Assembly (NCBI RefSeq): GCF_027214025.1
Contig: NZ_JAPWHB010000003.1
Coordinates: 496,001 to 560,000, forward strand
Length of the DNA: 64,000 nucleotides
Direction of reading: 5' to 3'
From: Parahoeflea alexandrii
Lineage (GTDB): Bacteria; Pseudomonadota; Alphaproteobacteria; Rhizobiales; Rhizobiaceae
Below the pieces are notes generated by a model. The model worked only from the letters and a program-made list of their open reading frames with translations. It was not told the DNA's origin and made no database searches. Both the position numbers and the translations under genes were made by a program. Below, piece after piece: positions 1-8,770 of this stretch. Numbering within the stretch: the first letter of the stretch is position 1; each line of letters begins with the position of its first letter.

Positions 1-364
1 TGCCCGGGTTGATCCGGTACTTGGCCAGCGCCTCGGCGCAGGCGGGGTGATTGGCCAGCAGCGTGTGGCCGATATAGTGGAAATCACCGACCAACGGCAC
101 ATCGAGGCCGAGCCGTTCGAGGCGCTCGCGGATCTTCGGCACGGCGGCGGCGCTCTCCTCGCGATCGACGGTGATCCGGACGATCTCGGAGCCGGCCCGG
201 TGCAGGGCCGCGACCTGGGCGACCGTGGCGTCGATGTCTGCGGTGTCGGTGTTGGTCATCGACTGCACCACGACCGGTGCGCCTCCGCCCACGATCACGC
301 CGCCGACATCGACGGCGACACTGGCCCGGCGGTCTTGCGGGACAACAAAGGGGGAACTGGTCAT
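1..364 (-). CDS. ispG: 4-hydroxy-3-methylbut-2-enyl diphosphate synthase IspG, N-terminal part
   Basis: The first ~121 residues read on the minus strand from ATG at 364 and run off the window edge, so the gene is 3'-truncated here. The segments [19 protein letters not shown] and [12 protein letters not shown] are characteristic of the IspG/GcpE TIM-barrel. IspG is the iron-sulfur enzyme that converts methylerythritol cyclodiphosphate to HMBPP in the non-mevalonate isoprenoid pathway. A GAGG stretch lies just before the ATG. The catalytic 4Fe-4S cysteines lie in the missing C-terminal part. Identification is secure, although an in-frame start further upstream cannot be excluded. Confidence 0.95.
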   Translation of the reverse strand, partial: MTSSPFVVPQDRRASVAVDVGGVIVGGGAPVVVQSMTNTDTADIDATVAQVAALHRAGSEIVRITVDREESAAAVPKIRERLERLGLDVPLVGDFHYIGHTLLANHPACAEALAKYRINPG

Positions 365-507
365 GCTGGCCTCGGCTTTAGTCTTTCGAAGGCGGAGCGC
401 CTCCGGTGTGCTGGTTTCCTAAAACGCCCTACCGCGAAATGGAAGCCGTTTGATGACGGTGGTCCACCTTGGCAACAGGTGGCGGCGAAAATCGAGGGTC
501 GGCATGC

Positions 508-963
508 TCATGCCGGTGTAGCGTCGGGGTTGAGCCGCCAGACCGTCCGGTTGAGCGTTGCGGCGGTTGCGACCCAGGCCGCATAGGGCAGGAACAGCAG
601 GGCTGCCGTCTGCGAAACGGGGTAGGCGGCAAGCATGAAGGCGATGATCGTCATGAACAGCAGGCAGACATCGGCAAAGGCCAGATCCATCCGCTTGCGA
701 CCGAAGAACAGCCATGACCACGCCGCGTTGAGTATCAGCTGGACGAGCCACAAGATCATGGCGACACCCATGCCGCCGGCTTGCCAGACCAGCCAGCCGG
801 CGACGCCGATGGCAATGTAGAGGATGCTCCAGACAACGGGAAAGGCCCAGTTCGGCGGGGTCCATGAGGGCCGCCGTAAACCGCGATACCATTCGCCGGG
901 CTTGAACAGGGCGCCGCTCGATGCGGCTGCGAGAACCAGAATGGCGATGATGATGGCTGACAT
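508..963 (-). CDS. tspO: TspO/MBR family tryptophan-rich sensory protein
   Basis: The 151-residue protein is hydrophobic with five predicted membrane helices. It carries the TspO hallmarks GEWYRGLRRPSWTPPNW near residue 25 and a repeated WxxLY/WSWLFFGRK pattern. Length matches the family (about 150-160). TspO proteins bind tetrapyrroles and cholesterol-like ligands in the outer or cytoplasmic membrane, and in Rhodobacter and Sinorhizobium they modulate stress and photopigment genes. The gene stands alone between ispG and an oppositely oriented DUF2189 gene. The family call is firm; the physiological role is unknown. Confidence 0.9.
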   Translation of the reverse strand: MSAIIIAILVLAAASSGALFKPGEWYRGLRRPSWTPPNWAFPVVWSILYIAIGVAGWLVWQAGGMGVAMILWLVQLILNAAWSWLFFGRKRMDLAFADVCLLFMTIIAFMLAAYPVSQTAALLFLPYAAWVATAATLNRTVWRLNPDATPA

Positions 964-1220
964 GTCGAACTCCCGATTCAGGGCCGAGTATCCCGAAAAC
1001 AGGTCGGATCAGGATGGTGGCTGGCCATAGTCAGGTAGTGGTCCTCCGCATTATTGCCAGACTGTCCCGGTGCTCGGTCTTCCGGATTCCGGATGGGGCG
1101 GCCGACCGGATCGTTCAGCGGGTGCCGGGTCACCGGGATTTGTTGATCAGGATCATTGTCGATACAGACGAGGTTGGGCACAATCACGGTTTGGTTCGAG
1201 GGGGAATGAGGGAGGACATC

Positions 1221-2018
1221 ATGACCAACAACACAGATGGATTGGCGGGAGACAATCCGGTCGGCGCGCCGCATATCAGGGAACTCTCGCTGGATGACGT
1301 CCGAGCGAGCCTGAAGGATGGATGGGGCGACTTCCGGGCGCATCCGGGCTACGGACTGTTCTTCGGGGCGATCTACATGATCGGCGGTCTTTTGATCCTG
1401 GCGTTTCTCACCCGCATCGGCTCTCCGTGGATGATCATTCCGCTGGCCATCGGGTTTCCGCTGCTCGGCCCGTTTGTTGCGGTAGGACTCTATGAAGTCA
1501 GCCGTCGGCGCAGGATGGGTGAGCCGATTACCGCCAAGGGTGTTCTGGCGCAGGTGTTCTACCAGCGCGAACGGCAGCTCGGCTGGATGGCCTTCGTGGT
1601 GATGTTCATCTTCTGGATATGGGTCTACCAGGTGCGGCTGCTGCTGGCGCTGTTCCTGGGCTTCAAGTCGTTTTCGAGCTGGGACCGTTTCGTCGATATC
1701 GTGTTGACGACACCGGAGGGTTGGGGATTTCTCGTAGTCGGCACGCTTGTCGGGGCATTTCTGGCGACGGTGCTGTTTTCGACCACGGTGATCGCCTTGC
1801 CGATGCTGGCCGAGCGCGAAGTCGACTTTGTCACCGCCATGATCACCAGTATCGCTACCGTGGTGAAAAATCCGCTGCCGATGCTCGGCTTCGGATTTGT
1901 CGTTGGCGTCTGCACGCTGGCGGCGCTGATACCTGTATTTGCCGGTCTGCTGATCGTCTTGCCGGTGATGGGGCACGCTACCTGGCATCTCTACCGGCGG
2001 GCGACATCGCCCGGCTGA
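1221..2018 (+). CDS. DUF2189 family integral membrane protein
   Basis: 265 residues with a soluble N-terminus of about 45 residues, then roughly six membrane helices in paired bundles, as in the DUF2189 family (often annotated as a cytochrome c oxidase subunit I-like membrane protein). I chose ATG 1221 because GGGAGG at 1210-1215 sits at good spacing; another in-frame ATG lies at 1206. The reading frame stays open upstream to 1014, but without family similarity. It converges with the ArsR gene, the stops lying 8 bp apart. Function is not known. Confidence 0.8.
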   Translation: MTNNTDGLAGDNPVGAPHIRELSLDDVRASLKDGWGDFRAHPGYGLFFGAIYMIGGLLILAFLTRIGSPWMIIPLAIGFPLLGPFVAVGLYEVSRRRRMGEPITAKGVLAQVFYQRERQLGWMAFVVMFIFWIWVYQVRLLLALFLGFKSFSSWDRFVDIVLTTPEGWGFLVVGTLVGAFLATVLFSTTVIALPMLAEREVDFVTAMITSIATVVKNPLPMLGFGFVVGVCTLAALIPVFAGLLIVLPVMGHATWHLYRRATSPG

Positions 2019-2025
2019 GACCGGG

Positions 2026-2355
2026 TCAGGTGCAGGAAAGCTGACGGATGACGGGCTGGCAGAGATCCGGGTTGCCGCCGCAGCAGTCTTCCAGCAGAAA
2101 TCCAAGCAGGCCGCTGATGCCGGAGTGATCGGCATGGTAGCGGACATTGCGGCCGTCGCGTTCCCGCCGCACCAGTCCGGCCTTCAGCAGGATGCCGAGA
2201 TTGGTCGACATGGTGTTCTGGCGGACGTTCAGGCGTTCGCCGATCTCGCCGGAGGTCATGCCTTCCGGGCCGGCCGACACCAGCAGCCGGAACACGGCGA
2301 GCCGGGTTTCCTGACTGAGAGCCGAAAAGGCGTCCAATGCGGTTTGCTGGTCCAT
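2026..2355 (-). CDS. ArsR family winged-helix transcriptional regulator
   Basis: 109 residues with the ArsR winged-helix: SQETRLAVFRLLV, the recognition region NVRQNTMSTNLGIL, and the wing RRERDGRNVRYHAD. The start at 2355 gives a typical ArsR N-terminus (MDQQTALDAFSALSQETR); an upstream extension to 2415 looks unlike the family. The C-terminus has a Cys-rich tail (DCCGGNPDLC). Such cysteines can bind metal or metalloid, or respond to redox, in some ArsR members. No arsenic or metal-efflux gene is adjacent, so the regulated target is unclear. Confidence 0.85.
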   Translation of the reverse strand: MDQQTALDAFSALSQETRLAVFRLLVSAGPEGMTSGEIGERLNVRQNTMSTNLGILLKAGLVRRERDGRNVRYHADHSGISGLLGFLLEDCCGGNPDLCQPVIRQLSCT

Positions 2356-2442
2356 GTGCGAATGGGTAGTGGATGAAGCCGGTTTGCGCAAGCTTGCACG
2401 CGCCCCCCGGCGCAACAGGCTGTCGTCCCGGGTTTTCCCGGA

Positions 2443-3288
2443 TCAGCGGCCCGGCAGGTTGTTCCAGTGGATGTCTTCAAGCGCCTGCATGCGGGCGCGT
2501 GCGGCTTCGGACTGGGCGCGGGACACCCGGTCGATGAGCGCTTCGGCGACGGCCATCAATGTTATGCTCGAGTCCCAGGTGCGGTTGGCGTCGACGACAC
2601 AGGGCAGCACCACGCGGGCCGAGCGGGCAATCGGCGACAGCCATGGATCGGTGATAAGCAGGATGCGGGCCTTGCGCTCGACCAGCAGTTCTCCGAGCCG
2701 GACCAGATCGGACTGGTAGCGGCGGATATCGAACAGCACAGCGACATCTCCCGGGCGCACATCGAGGAGCTGGTCGCGCCAGGTCGAGGTCTGTCCGTCG
2801 AAGTGCCGGACATTGGGGCGGATGATCCTGAGATGGGCTGCCATGTAGGCGGCGATGCTGTCGGTGAAGCGTCCGCCAAGGAAATGGCAGGCGGACTTGT
2901 GATCTGAGAGCAGATCGCAGGCGGCCTCGAACTCGCTTTCGGGCACCGCCTTGAGCGTGGCTTCGAGATTTGAGGCAATGCTGGCGAAGCTGGCCTTGAG
3001 CGCCGGGTTGTCGGGCACCGGACCGGTGCTGCGGGCGCGCTCGAGCGGGGACATCAGCTGCGCCTGCACGTCATTGCGCAGGACACGCTGGAAGTCGGGA
3101 TAGGAGTCAAATCCGAGCCGGGCCACAAATCGCAGGACCGTCGGCGCGCTTGTGCCGGCGAGCCCGGCCAGTTCGGCGATCGTCGACAGGCCGATGCTCG
3201 GATAGTTGGCGAGAAACGCGTGAGCCACCTTCTTCTCTGCGCCGGGCAAAGTTCCGAGGGCTGTCTGGACCTGTTCGCGTATGGCCAT
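2443..3288 (-). CDS. RpiR family transcriptional regulator (HTH plus SIS domain)
   Basis: 281 residues. The N-terminal HTH (about residues 1-80) shows the RpiR pattern, with STIAELAGLAGTSAPTVLRF as the helix-turn-helix. A SIS sugar-phosphate-type domain follows (about 125-265; HFLGGRFTDSIAAYMAAHL, ARILLITDPWLSPIA). ATG 3288 gives the canonical MAIREQVQ start; the longer frame reaching 3354 would run through the operator. The gene is divergent from the catabolic run starting at 3417, and the intergenic region holds a perfect RpiR-like palindrome. It is therefore the likely local repressor. The effector is unknown; SIS domains usually sense phosphorylated ligands. Confidence 0.88.
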   Translation of the reverse strand: MAIREQVQTALGTLPGAEKKVAHAFLANYPSIGLSTIAELAGLAGTSAPTVLRFVARLGFDSYPDFQRVLRNDVQAQLMSPLERARSTGPVPDNPALKASFASIASNLEATLKAVPESEFEAACDLLSDHKSACHFLGGRFTDSIAAYMAAHLRIIRPNVRHFDGQTSTWRDQLLDVRPGDVAVLFDIRRYQSDLVRLGELLVERKARILLITDPWLSPIARSARVVLPCVVDANRTWDSSITLMAVAEALIDRVSRAQSEAARARMQALEDIHWNNLPGR

Positions 3289-3317
3289 CTGGTGTCCGTT
3301 CCGATGCGTATCCAATA

Positions 3318-3333
3318 TGTAATAAAAATTACA
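3318..3333. promoter_or_regulatory. Probable RpiR operator palindrome
   Basis: TGTAATAAAAATTACA is a perfect inverted repeat with 6-bp arms and a 4-bp AAAA centre. It lies between the RpiR gene and the amidohydrolase/TRAP operon. This matches the shape of operators known for RpiR-family regulators such as HexR (TGTAAT-type half sites). It is positioned to control both directions. Confidence 0.7.
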
Positions 3334-3357
3334 GGATTGACAATGGAAGATCAATCC
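3334..3357. promoter_or_regulatory. Second inverted repeat next to the RpiR operator
   Basis: GGATTGA, ten bases, then TCAATCC gives 7-bp perfect arms directly abutting the TGTAAT palindrome. It includes a TTGACA-like -35 sequence (3337-3342). It may be a second regulator site or part of the divergent promoter; the sequence alone does not decide. Confidence 0.4.
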
Positions 3358-3416
3358 TAATCAATGTTACGAGAGTGGAAGCTGCTGCAGACGCCTGCCG
3401 GGGACACGTTGCCAAA

Positions 3417-4211
3417 ATGAACGAGACGATGCTGATCGAACCATCGGAAGGGCCCGCCTTTGCCGTCCTTCGTCCCGGCGGGGCGAGCGACGTGGTGCTG
3501 ATCTGCGAACATGCGTCGAAGACAATGCCGAAGGCGCTCGGAACCCTAGGACTTGGCGAGGCGGCGCTGGAAAGCCACATCGCCTGGGATATCGGCGCCC
3601 AGCGGGTGGCGGAAATCCTGTCGGAAAGCCTCGATGCAGCGCTCGTCTCGCAACGGTTTTCGCGGCTGGCCTATGATTGCAATCGCCCGCCGGAATCGCC
3701 CGGGGCCTATCCCGAACGCAGCGAGATCTACGACGTGCCCGGCAATGCGGGGCTGAGCGCCAGCGACAAGGCGGGCCGTGCCGACGCGCTCTATCATCCG
3801 TTTCATCAGGCCATCGATGCGCTGATCGACGCGCGGCTGGCCGCAGGGCGGAACGTCGTGCTGGTGACGGTTCATTCGTTCACGCCGGTCTATTTCGGCA
3901 AGCCGCGGGACGGGCATCTGGGGATCCTGCACGATGACGATTCCCGGCTCGCCGATGCCATGCTTGACGCTGCCGCTTCCATGATGCTTGAACAGGTCAG
4001 CCGGAATTATCCCTATGGTCCAGAGGACGGGGTGACCCATACGCTCAAGCGGCATGGATTGACCCGGCAAATCGCCAACGTCATGCTTGAGATCCGCAAT
4101 GATCTCATCTCCGATGAGGCCGGCCAGCGTCACTGGGCCGGGCTGATCGCCGAGCTTCTCGCCGCTTCACTGGAGCGGCTGACAACAGAAGGGGGACGTC
4201 TCCATGCATGA
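3417..4211 (+). CDS. N-formylglutamate amidohydrolase family protein
   Basis: 264 residues. The zinc-hydrolase signature of this family is present: VVLICEHASKTMP (zinc-binding E-H), SHIAWDIGA, RLAYDCNRPPESPGA and VTVHSFTPV. Classical HutG enzymes release formate from N-formylglutamate in histidine degradation, but no hut genes are nearby. The context is a TRAP transporter, a glutamine-synthetase-like ligase and alcohol/aldehyde dehydrogenases. I infer that it hydrolyses an N-acyl or gamma-glutamyl amide made in the same pathway. The start at 3417 (MNETMLIEPSEG) is chosen by homology-like onset; the ribosome site is weak, and ATG 3429 is an alternative. Confidence 0.82.
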   Translation: MNETMLIEPSEGPAFAVLRPGGASDVVLICEHASKTMPKALGTLGLGEAALESHIAWDIGAQRVAEILSESLDAALVSQRFSRLAYDCNRPPESPGAYPERSEIYDVPGNAGLSASDKAGRADALYHPFHQAIDALIDARLAAGRNVVLVTVHSFTPVYFGKPRDGHLGILHDDDSRLADAMLDAAASMMLEQVSRNYPYGPEDGVTHTLKRHGLTRQIANVMLEIRNDLISDEAGQRHWAGLIAELLAASLERLTTEGGRLHA

Positions 4212-4256
4212 GTGCGCCATTCCGGCGGAGGCAGGAGGTCCGGCAGTTACGACCGG

Positions 4257-4796
4257 ATGGCTGAACCGATGAAGTTCCTCGAGAGCTACATCCGCACGGT
4301 CGATGCCTTCAACAGGCGTGTCGGGCGGTTTGCCATGTACCTGATCTTCGCGCTGATGGGCGTGCTGTTCTGGTCGTCGCTGACCAAGTATGCAGGCTCA
4401 CCGGCTCTGTGGACGCTCGAATTCGCGCAGTTCATCATGGTCGGCTACTACCTGCTGGGCGGCGCCTATTCCATGCAGATGGGCGATCATGTTCGGATGG
4501 ACCTGATCTATGGCGGGTGGTCGCCACGGCGCAAGGCGGCGATTGATTCGGTCACCGTGCTGTTCCTGATCTTCTACCTCTGCGTTCTGCTCTACGGCGG
4601 CATTTCCAGCACCACCTATGCCATCGAATATGGCGAACGGGCGCACTCGGTCTGGCGGCCCTACATGTGGCCGGTGAAGCTGGTTGGCGTCATCGGCATC
4701 TCGCTGATGCTGCTGCAGACCACGGCCGAACTCTTCCGTGACATTCTTTTCCTGCGCGGCGTCAGCGTCAACCATGCAAGCGAGGCGGGCCTTTGA
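4257..4796 (+). CDS. dctQ: TRAP transporter small membrane subunit (DctQ type)
   Basis: 179 residues with four predicted membrane helices and the family hallmark around WTLEFAQFIMVGYYLLGGAY and GDHVRMDLIYGGW. DctQ subunits link the large permease to the periplasmic binding protein in sodium-driven TRAP importers. It begins 45 bp after the amidohydrolase stop. An AGGAGG at 4232-4237 is rather far from ATG 4257; an in-frame GTG at 4212 is the alternative start. It is followed by dctM with overlapping stop and start codons, so translation is coupled. Confidence 0.9.
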   Translation: MAEPMKFLESYIRTVDAFNRRVGRFAMYLIFALMGVLFWSSLTKYAGSPALWTLEFAQFIMVGYYLLGGAYSMQMGDHVRMDLIYGGWSPRRKAAIDSVTVLFLIFYLCVLLYGGISSTTYAIEYGERAHSVWRPYMWPVKLVGVIGISLMLLQTTAELFRDILFLRGVSVNHASEAGL

Positions 4797-6127
4797 GCTA
4801 CGAACTTATCGCCCTGTTCATGTTCGCCTCGATGATGGCGCTGCTCCTGACCGGGCAGCGGGTCTTCGGCGTCATTGGCGCCGTCGCCGTAATTGCCGCC
4901 CTGCCGCTTTGGGGCACTGGCGGCGTCGAGATCGCGTTCGCGCAATCGATCAAGCTGATGAAATGGTATCCGCTGCTGACGCTGCCGATGTTCATCTTCA
5001 TGGGCTACATGCTGTCCGAAAGCCGGATCGCCGACGATCTCTACCGGATGTTTCATGTCTGGTTCGGCCCGGTTCCGGGCGGCCTCGCCATCGGCACGAT
5101 CTTCCTGATGGTGGTGATCTCGGCGATGAACGGGCTATCGGTCGCCGGCATGGCGATCGGCGCCACCATCGCGCTGCCGGAACTCTTGAGGCGCAACTAC
5201 GACAAGGTGATGATCACCGGTGTGATCCAGGGCGGCTCGTCGCTGGGGATCCTGATACCGCCTTCGGTGGTGCTGGTGCTTTACGGCATGATCGCCCGGC
5301 AGCCGGTGAGCCAGCTGTGGCTGGCGGGCGTGTTCCCGGGCCTCTTGATGGCCGGGTTGTTCATTCTCTACATCGCCATCCGCTGCCAGCTGCAGCCGCA
5401 CCTGGGGCCGCCGCTCCCGAAGGCCGAGCGCGATGCCATCACCTGGAAGGAGCGGATCAGTCTGCTCCGCGCCGGCTTCCTGCCGTTCATGATCTTCTTC
5501 CTGATGAACGGGCTGTTCCTGATGGGCTATACCAGCCTGGTGGAAAGCTCGGCGGTCGGTGCGCTGGCCTCGATGGCGGCTGCCTTCATAAAAGGCCGGC
5601 TGACCAAGGAGGTGATGGAGAACGTCATGCGCAAGACGCTCGGCATCTCCTGCATGTTCATGTGGATCATCCTTGCGGCACTGTGTTTCGGAGCGGTGTT
5701 CGACGGGCTTGGCGCGGTGCGGGCGATCGAGAACTTCTTCCTCGGCCAGCTCGGTCTCGAGCCCTGGCATGTGCTGATCCTGATGCAGCTCAGCTTTTTG
5801 CTCATGGGCACATTCCTCGATGACACGGCCATGCTGGTGATCGTGGCGCCGCTCTATGTGCCGCTGGTCAAGGTGCTTGGGTTCGATCTGGTCTGGTACG
5901 GCGTGCTCTACACCATCACCTGCCAGATTGCTTACATGACGCCGCCCTTCGGCTATAATCTGTTCCTGATGCGCGCCATGGCGCCGCCGGAGATCCAACT
6001 GCGTCATATCTATCTGTCCGTCATTCCCTTCGTTGCGGTCATGTTGCTCACATTGGTGATCGTGATGATGTTCCCGGAACTGGCATTGTGGCTGCCGGAG
6101 CAATTCCGCGGCAAACTCCAGGGCTGA
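4793..6127 (+). CDS. dctM: TRAP transporter large permease (DctM type)
   Basis: 444 residues with about 12 membrane helices and DctM family motifs (GGSSLGILIPPSVVLVLYG, DDTAMLVIVAPLYVP, TPPFGYNLFLM). The start is TTG at 4793, inside the dctQ stop (TTGA overlap). A protein starting here reads MSYELIALFMF, as expected for the family. DctM is the sodium-coupled translocation subunit in the cytoplasmic membrane. The whole dctQMP set is in the same operon as the amidohydrolase upstream. The substrate cannot be read from the permease. Confidence 0.93.
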   Translation: MSYELIALFMFASMMALLLTGQRVFGVIGAVAVIAALPLWGTGGVEIAFAQSIKLMKWYPLLTLPMFIFMGYMLSESRIADDLYRMFHVWFGPVPGGLAIGTIFLMVVISAMNGLSVAGMAIGATIALPELLRRNYDKVMITGVIQGGSSLGILIPPSVVLVLYGMIARQPVSQLWLAGVFPGLLMAGLFILYIAIRCQLQPHLGPPLPKAERDAITWKERISLLRAGFLPFMIFFLMNGLFLMGYTSLVESSAVGALASMAAAFIKGRLTKEVMENVMRKTLGISCMFMWIILAALCFGAVFDGLGAVRAIENFFLGQLGLEPWHVLILMQLSFLLMGTFLDDTAMLVIVAPLYVPLVKVLGFDLVWYGVLYTITCQIAYMTPPFGYNLFLMRAMAPPEIQLRHIYLSVIPFVAVMLLTLVIVMMFPELALWLPEQFRGKLQG

Positions 6128-6170
6128 AGTGAGCTAAACCGAAGAAGACGAAACCATAAAGGAGAACAGC

Positions 6171-7223
6171 ATGAGCAATCTCAAGAGGCGTCAATTTCTT
6201 ACCAAGGCCGGCGTCGCAGCCGGCGCCGCAGCCGGTACGGCGCTTGCCGCTCCGCCGGTGCTGGCGCAGGAGCCGATCCGCTGGCGCATGCAGACCTATG
6301 CCGGCGCAACGCTCGGCCAGTTCGTCACCCAGCCCTTCGTTGATGCCTTCAACAAGGCGGCGAATGGCGAGATGGTGATCGAGCTGTTCTTCGCCGACCA
6401 GATCGTGCCGACCGGCGAATTGTTCCGCGCCATGCAGGCGGGAACCATCGACGCGGTGCACTCGGACGACGATTCGATGGCGTCGCCCGTCGAAGTGGGT
6501 CTGTTCGGCGGCTACTTCCCGTTCGCCACCCGCTCGATCCTCGATGTGCCGGTGCTGTTTCAGCAGTACGGCCTGGCCGACATCTGGCGTGATGCCTATT
6601 CCGGAACAGGCGTCGTCTGGCTCTCGGCCGCGGGCCAGGATCCGTGCAACTTCAACACCAAGAAGGAAATCAAGAGCGTCGCCGATCTCGACGGCCTGAA
6701 GCTCTACACCTTCCCGACGGCTGGCCGCTTCCTCACCCAGTTCGGCGTGGTGCCGGTGTCGATCCCCTACGAAGATGCGGAAGTCGCGGTGCAGACCGGC
6801 GAGCTCGACGGCATGTCCTGGTCGGGGATCACCGAGGACTACACCGTCGGCTGGGCCGATGTGACGGACTACTTCCTGACCAACAACATCTCCGGCGCCT
6901 GGATCGGTTCCTGGTTTGCCAACGAGAAGAAGTGGAACGAGCTGCCGGAACATCTCAAGCAGCTCTACATGTCCTGCATGGAAGCCACCCACACCTTCCG
7001 CAACCAGTGGTACTGGGGCGGCGAAGCCAAGCTGCGCGCCACCGGCGACAAGCTGCAGCTTCGTTCGGTTCCGGCTTCCGAATGGAAGCAGGTCGAGGAT
7101 GCCGCCGTGAAGTTCTGGGACGAAGTGGCCGCGGAAAGCGAAACCAAGGCCAAGGTCATCTCGATCTTCAAGGAGTACAACAAGGTCATCAACGCAGCCG
7201 GCTTCCCCTACGGCGAAAGCTGA
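6171..7223 (+). CDS. dctP: TRAP transporter substrate-binding protein (DctP type), Tat-exported
   Basis: 350 residues. The N-terminus KRRQFLTKAGVAAG has a twin-arginine motif followed by a hydrophobic stretch and a cleavage region after PPVLAQ, so it is probably exported folded by Tat. The mature part is a DctP fold (WRMQTYAGATLGQF, ADLDGLKLYTFPTAGRFLTQ, VAVQTGELDGMSWSG). It differs from common C4-dicarboxylate binders and resembles the FcbT1/mannitol-type DctP branch. AGGAG lies ahead of ATG 6171. It completes the dctQMP transporter next to a gamma-glutamyl ligase-like gene. Confidence 0.9.
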   Translation: MSNLKRRQFLTKAGVAAGAAAGTALAAPPVLAQEPIRWRMQTYAGATLGQFVTQPFVDAFNKAANGEMVIELFFADQIVPTGELFRAMQAGTIDAVHSDDDSMASPVEVGLFGGYFPFATRSILDVPVLFQQYGLADIWRDAYSGTGVVWLSAAGQDPCNFNTKKEIKSVADLDGLKLYTFPTAGRFLTQFGVVPVSIPYEDAEVAVQTGELDGMSWSGITEDYTVGWADVTDYFLTNNISGAWIGSWFANEKKWNELPEHLKQLYMSCMEATHTFRNQWYWGGEAKLRATGDKLQLRSVPASEWKQVEDAAVKFWDEVAAESETKAKVISIFKEYNKVINAAGFPYGES

Positions 7224-7330
7224 GCCGGGCCTGACCGAAATCACGCCTCCCGGCTTGTCCGGGGGGCGGTTTGCCGCTACAGCGCTCACAAATCCAGGCC
7301 CCTTCAGGGCTGCTTACCAGGATCGATCCC

Positions 7331-8695
7331 ATGGCCGGAAACCTTACCTTTGACGAGTTGAAATCTGCCGCCACATCCGGCGCTATCGACACGGTGCTGG
7401 TGTGCTGCGTCGACATGCAGGGCCGCCTGATGGGCAAGCGTTTCCACGTGCAGAACTTCATCGACTCGAGCCATGAGGAAACCCATTGCTGCAACTACAT
7501 GCTGGCAACCGACCTCGAAATGGCGACGCCGAACGGCTATGCGACGACCAGCTGGCAGGCCGGCTACGGCGACTATGTGATGAAGCCCGACCTTTCCACC
7601 CTGCGCCGGGTGCCGTGGCTCGAAGGCACGGCGATGGTGCTGTGCGATCTTCTCGATCACCACAGCCACAAGCCGGTGCCGCAATCGCCGCGGCAGATCC
7701 TGAAAGTGCAGATCGCCCGGCTGAAGGAACTCGGCTACGAGGCGATGATGGCGACGGAGCTGGAGTTCTTCCTGTTCGAACAGAGTTTCCGCGATCTCGC
7801 ACGTGGCGGTTATCGCGAGCTGACGCCGATCAGCGCCTACAACGAGGATTACCACATCCTGCAGACCACCAAGGAAGAGAGCATCATGCGCCCGGTGCGC
7901 AATCATCTCTTCGCCGCAGGCATTCCGGTCGAGAACTCGAAGGGCGAGGCCGAGACCGGCCAGGAAGAGCTCAACATCCGCTACGCCGAGGCGCTCGACT
8001 GCGCCGACCACCACACCATTGCCAAGCACGCGGTCAAGGAGATTGCCTGGGCCAATGGCCGGTCGGTGACCTTCCTGCCGAAGTGGAATGCAAACAAGGT
8101 GGGCTCGTCGTCGCATGTGCACATGTCGCTGTGGAGCGGCAAGACGCCAGCGTTCCGGGACGAAAACGGTGCGCATGGCATGTCCGACCTGATGCGCCAC
8201 TTCATGGCGGGGCTGATCGAGTACGCATCCGACTACACCTGGTTCCTGGCGCCTTACGTCAACAGCTACAAGCGCTTCATGAAGGGTACCTTCGCGCCGA
8301 CCCGCACGGTCTGGTCCGTCGACAACCGCACAGCGGGTTTCCGCCTGTGCGGCGAAGGCACCAAGGGCGTCCGGGTCGAATGCCGCATCGGCGGATCGGA
8401 CATGAACCCCTATCTCGCGCAGGCGGCGCTGCTGGCCGCCGGGATCAAGGGGATCGAAGAGAAGCTGGAGCTGGCGCCACCGACCACCGGCGACATCTAC
8501 GAGAATGCGGCCGCCAAGCACATTCCCTCGACCTTGCGCGCATCGACGGAAACCCTGCGGAATTCGAAGATGCTGCGTGAAGCCATGGGCGACGCGGTGA
8601 TCGATCACTATGTGCGATGCGCCGAGTGGGAACAGGAAGAATTCGACAAGGCCGTGACCGATTGGGAAATCGCCCGCGGCTTCGAGCGCGCCTGA
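7331..8695 (+). CDS. Glutamine synthetase family protein (probable gamma-glutamyl amine ligase)
   Basis: 454 residues with the glutamine synthetase catalytic domain: ATELEFFLFEQ (metal-binding Glu), GSSSHVHMSLW (glutamate/ATP site), KRFMKGTFAPTRTVWSVDNR and ECRIGGSDMNPYLAQA. The length and the lack of the adenylylation loop place it with PuuA/IpuC/FluG-type ligases rather than housekeeping GlnA. These join glutamate to amines using ATP. Clustering with a transporter, an amide hydrolase and alcohol/aldehyde dehydrogenases suggests that an imported amine or amino alcohol is activated as its gamma-glutamyl derivative. ATG 7331 matches the family N-terminus. Confidence 0.85.
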   Translation: MAGNLTFDELKSAATSGAIDTVLVCCVDMQGRLMGKRFHVQNFIDSSHEETHCCNYMLATDLEMATPNGYATTSWQAGYGDYVMKPDLSTLRRVPWLEGTAMVLCDLLDHHSHKPVPQSPRQILKVQIARLKELGYEAMMATELEFFLFEQSFRDLARGGYRELTPISAYNEDYHILQTTKEESIMRPVRNHLFAAGIPVENSKGEAETGQEELNIRYAEALDCADHHTIAKHAVKEIAWANGRSVTFLPKWNANKVGSSSHVHMSLWSGKTPAFRDENGAHGMSDLMRHFMAGLIEYASDYTWFLAPYVNSYKRFMKGTFAPTRTVWSVDNRTAGFRLCGEGTKGVRVECRIGGSDMNPYLAQAALLAAGIKGIEEKLELAPPTTGDIYENAAAKHIPSTLRASTETLRNSKMLREAMGDAVIDHYVRCAEWEQEEFDKAVTDWEIARGFERA

Positions 8696-8770
8696 CCCGG
8701 ACAAATACCAAAACTTACATGATGGCTGGCACGGCCCCGAAATGGGGTGGGCCCCCAAGGAGACCAAGCA

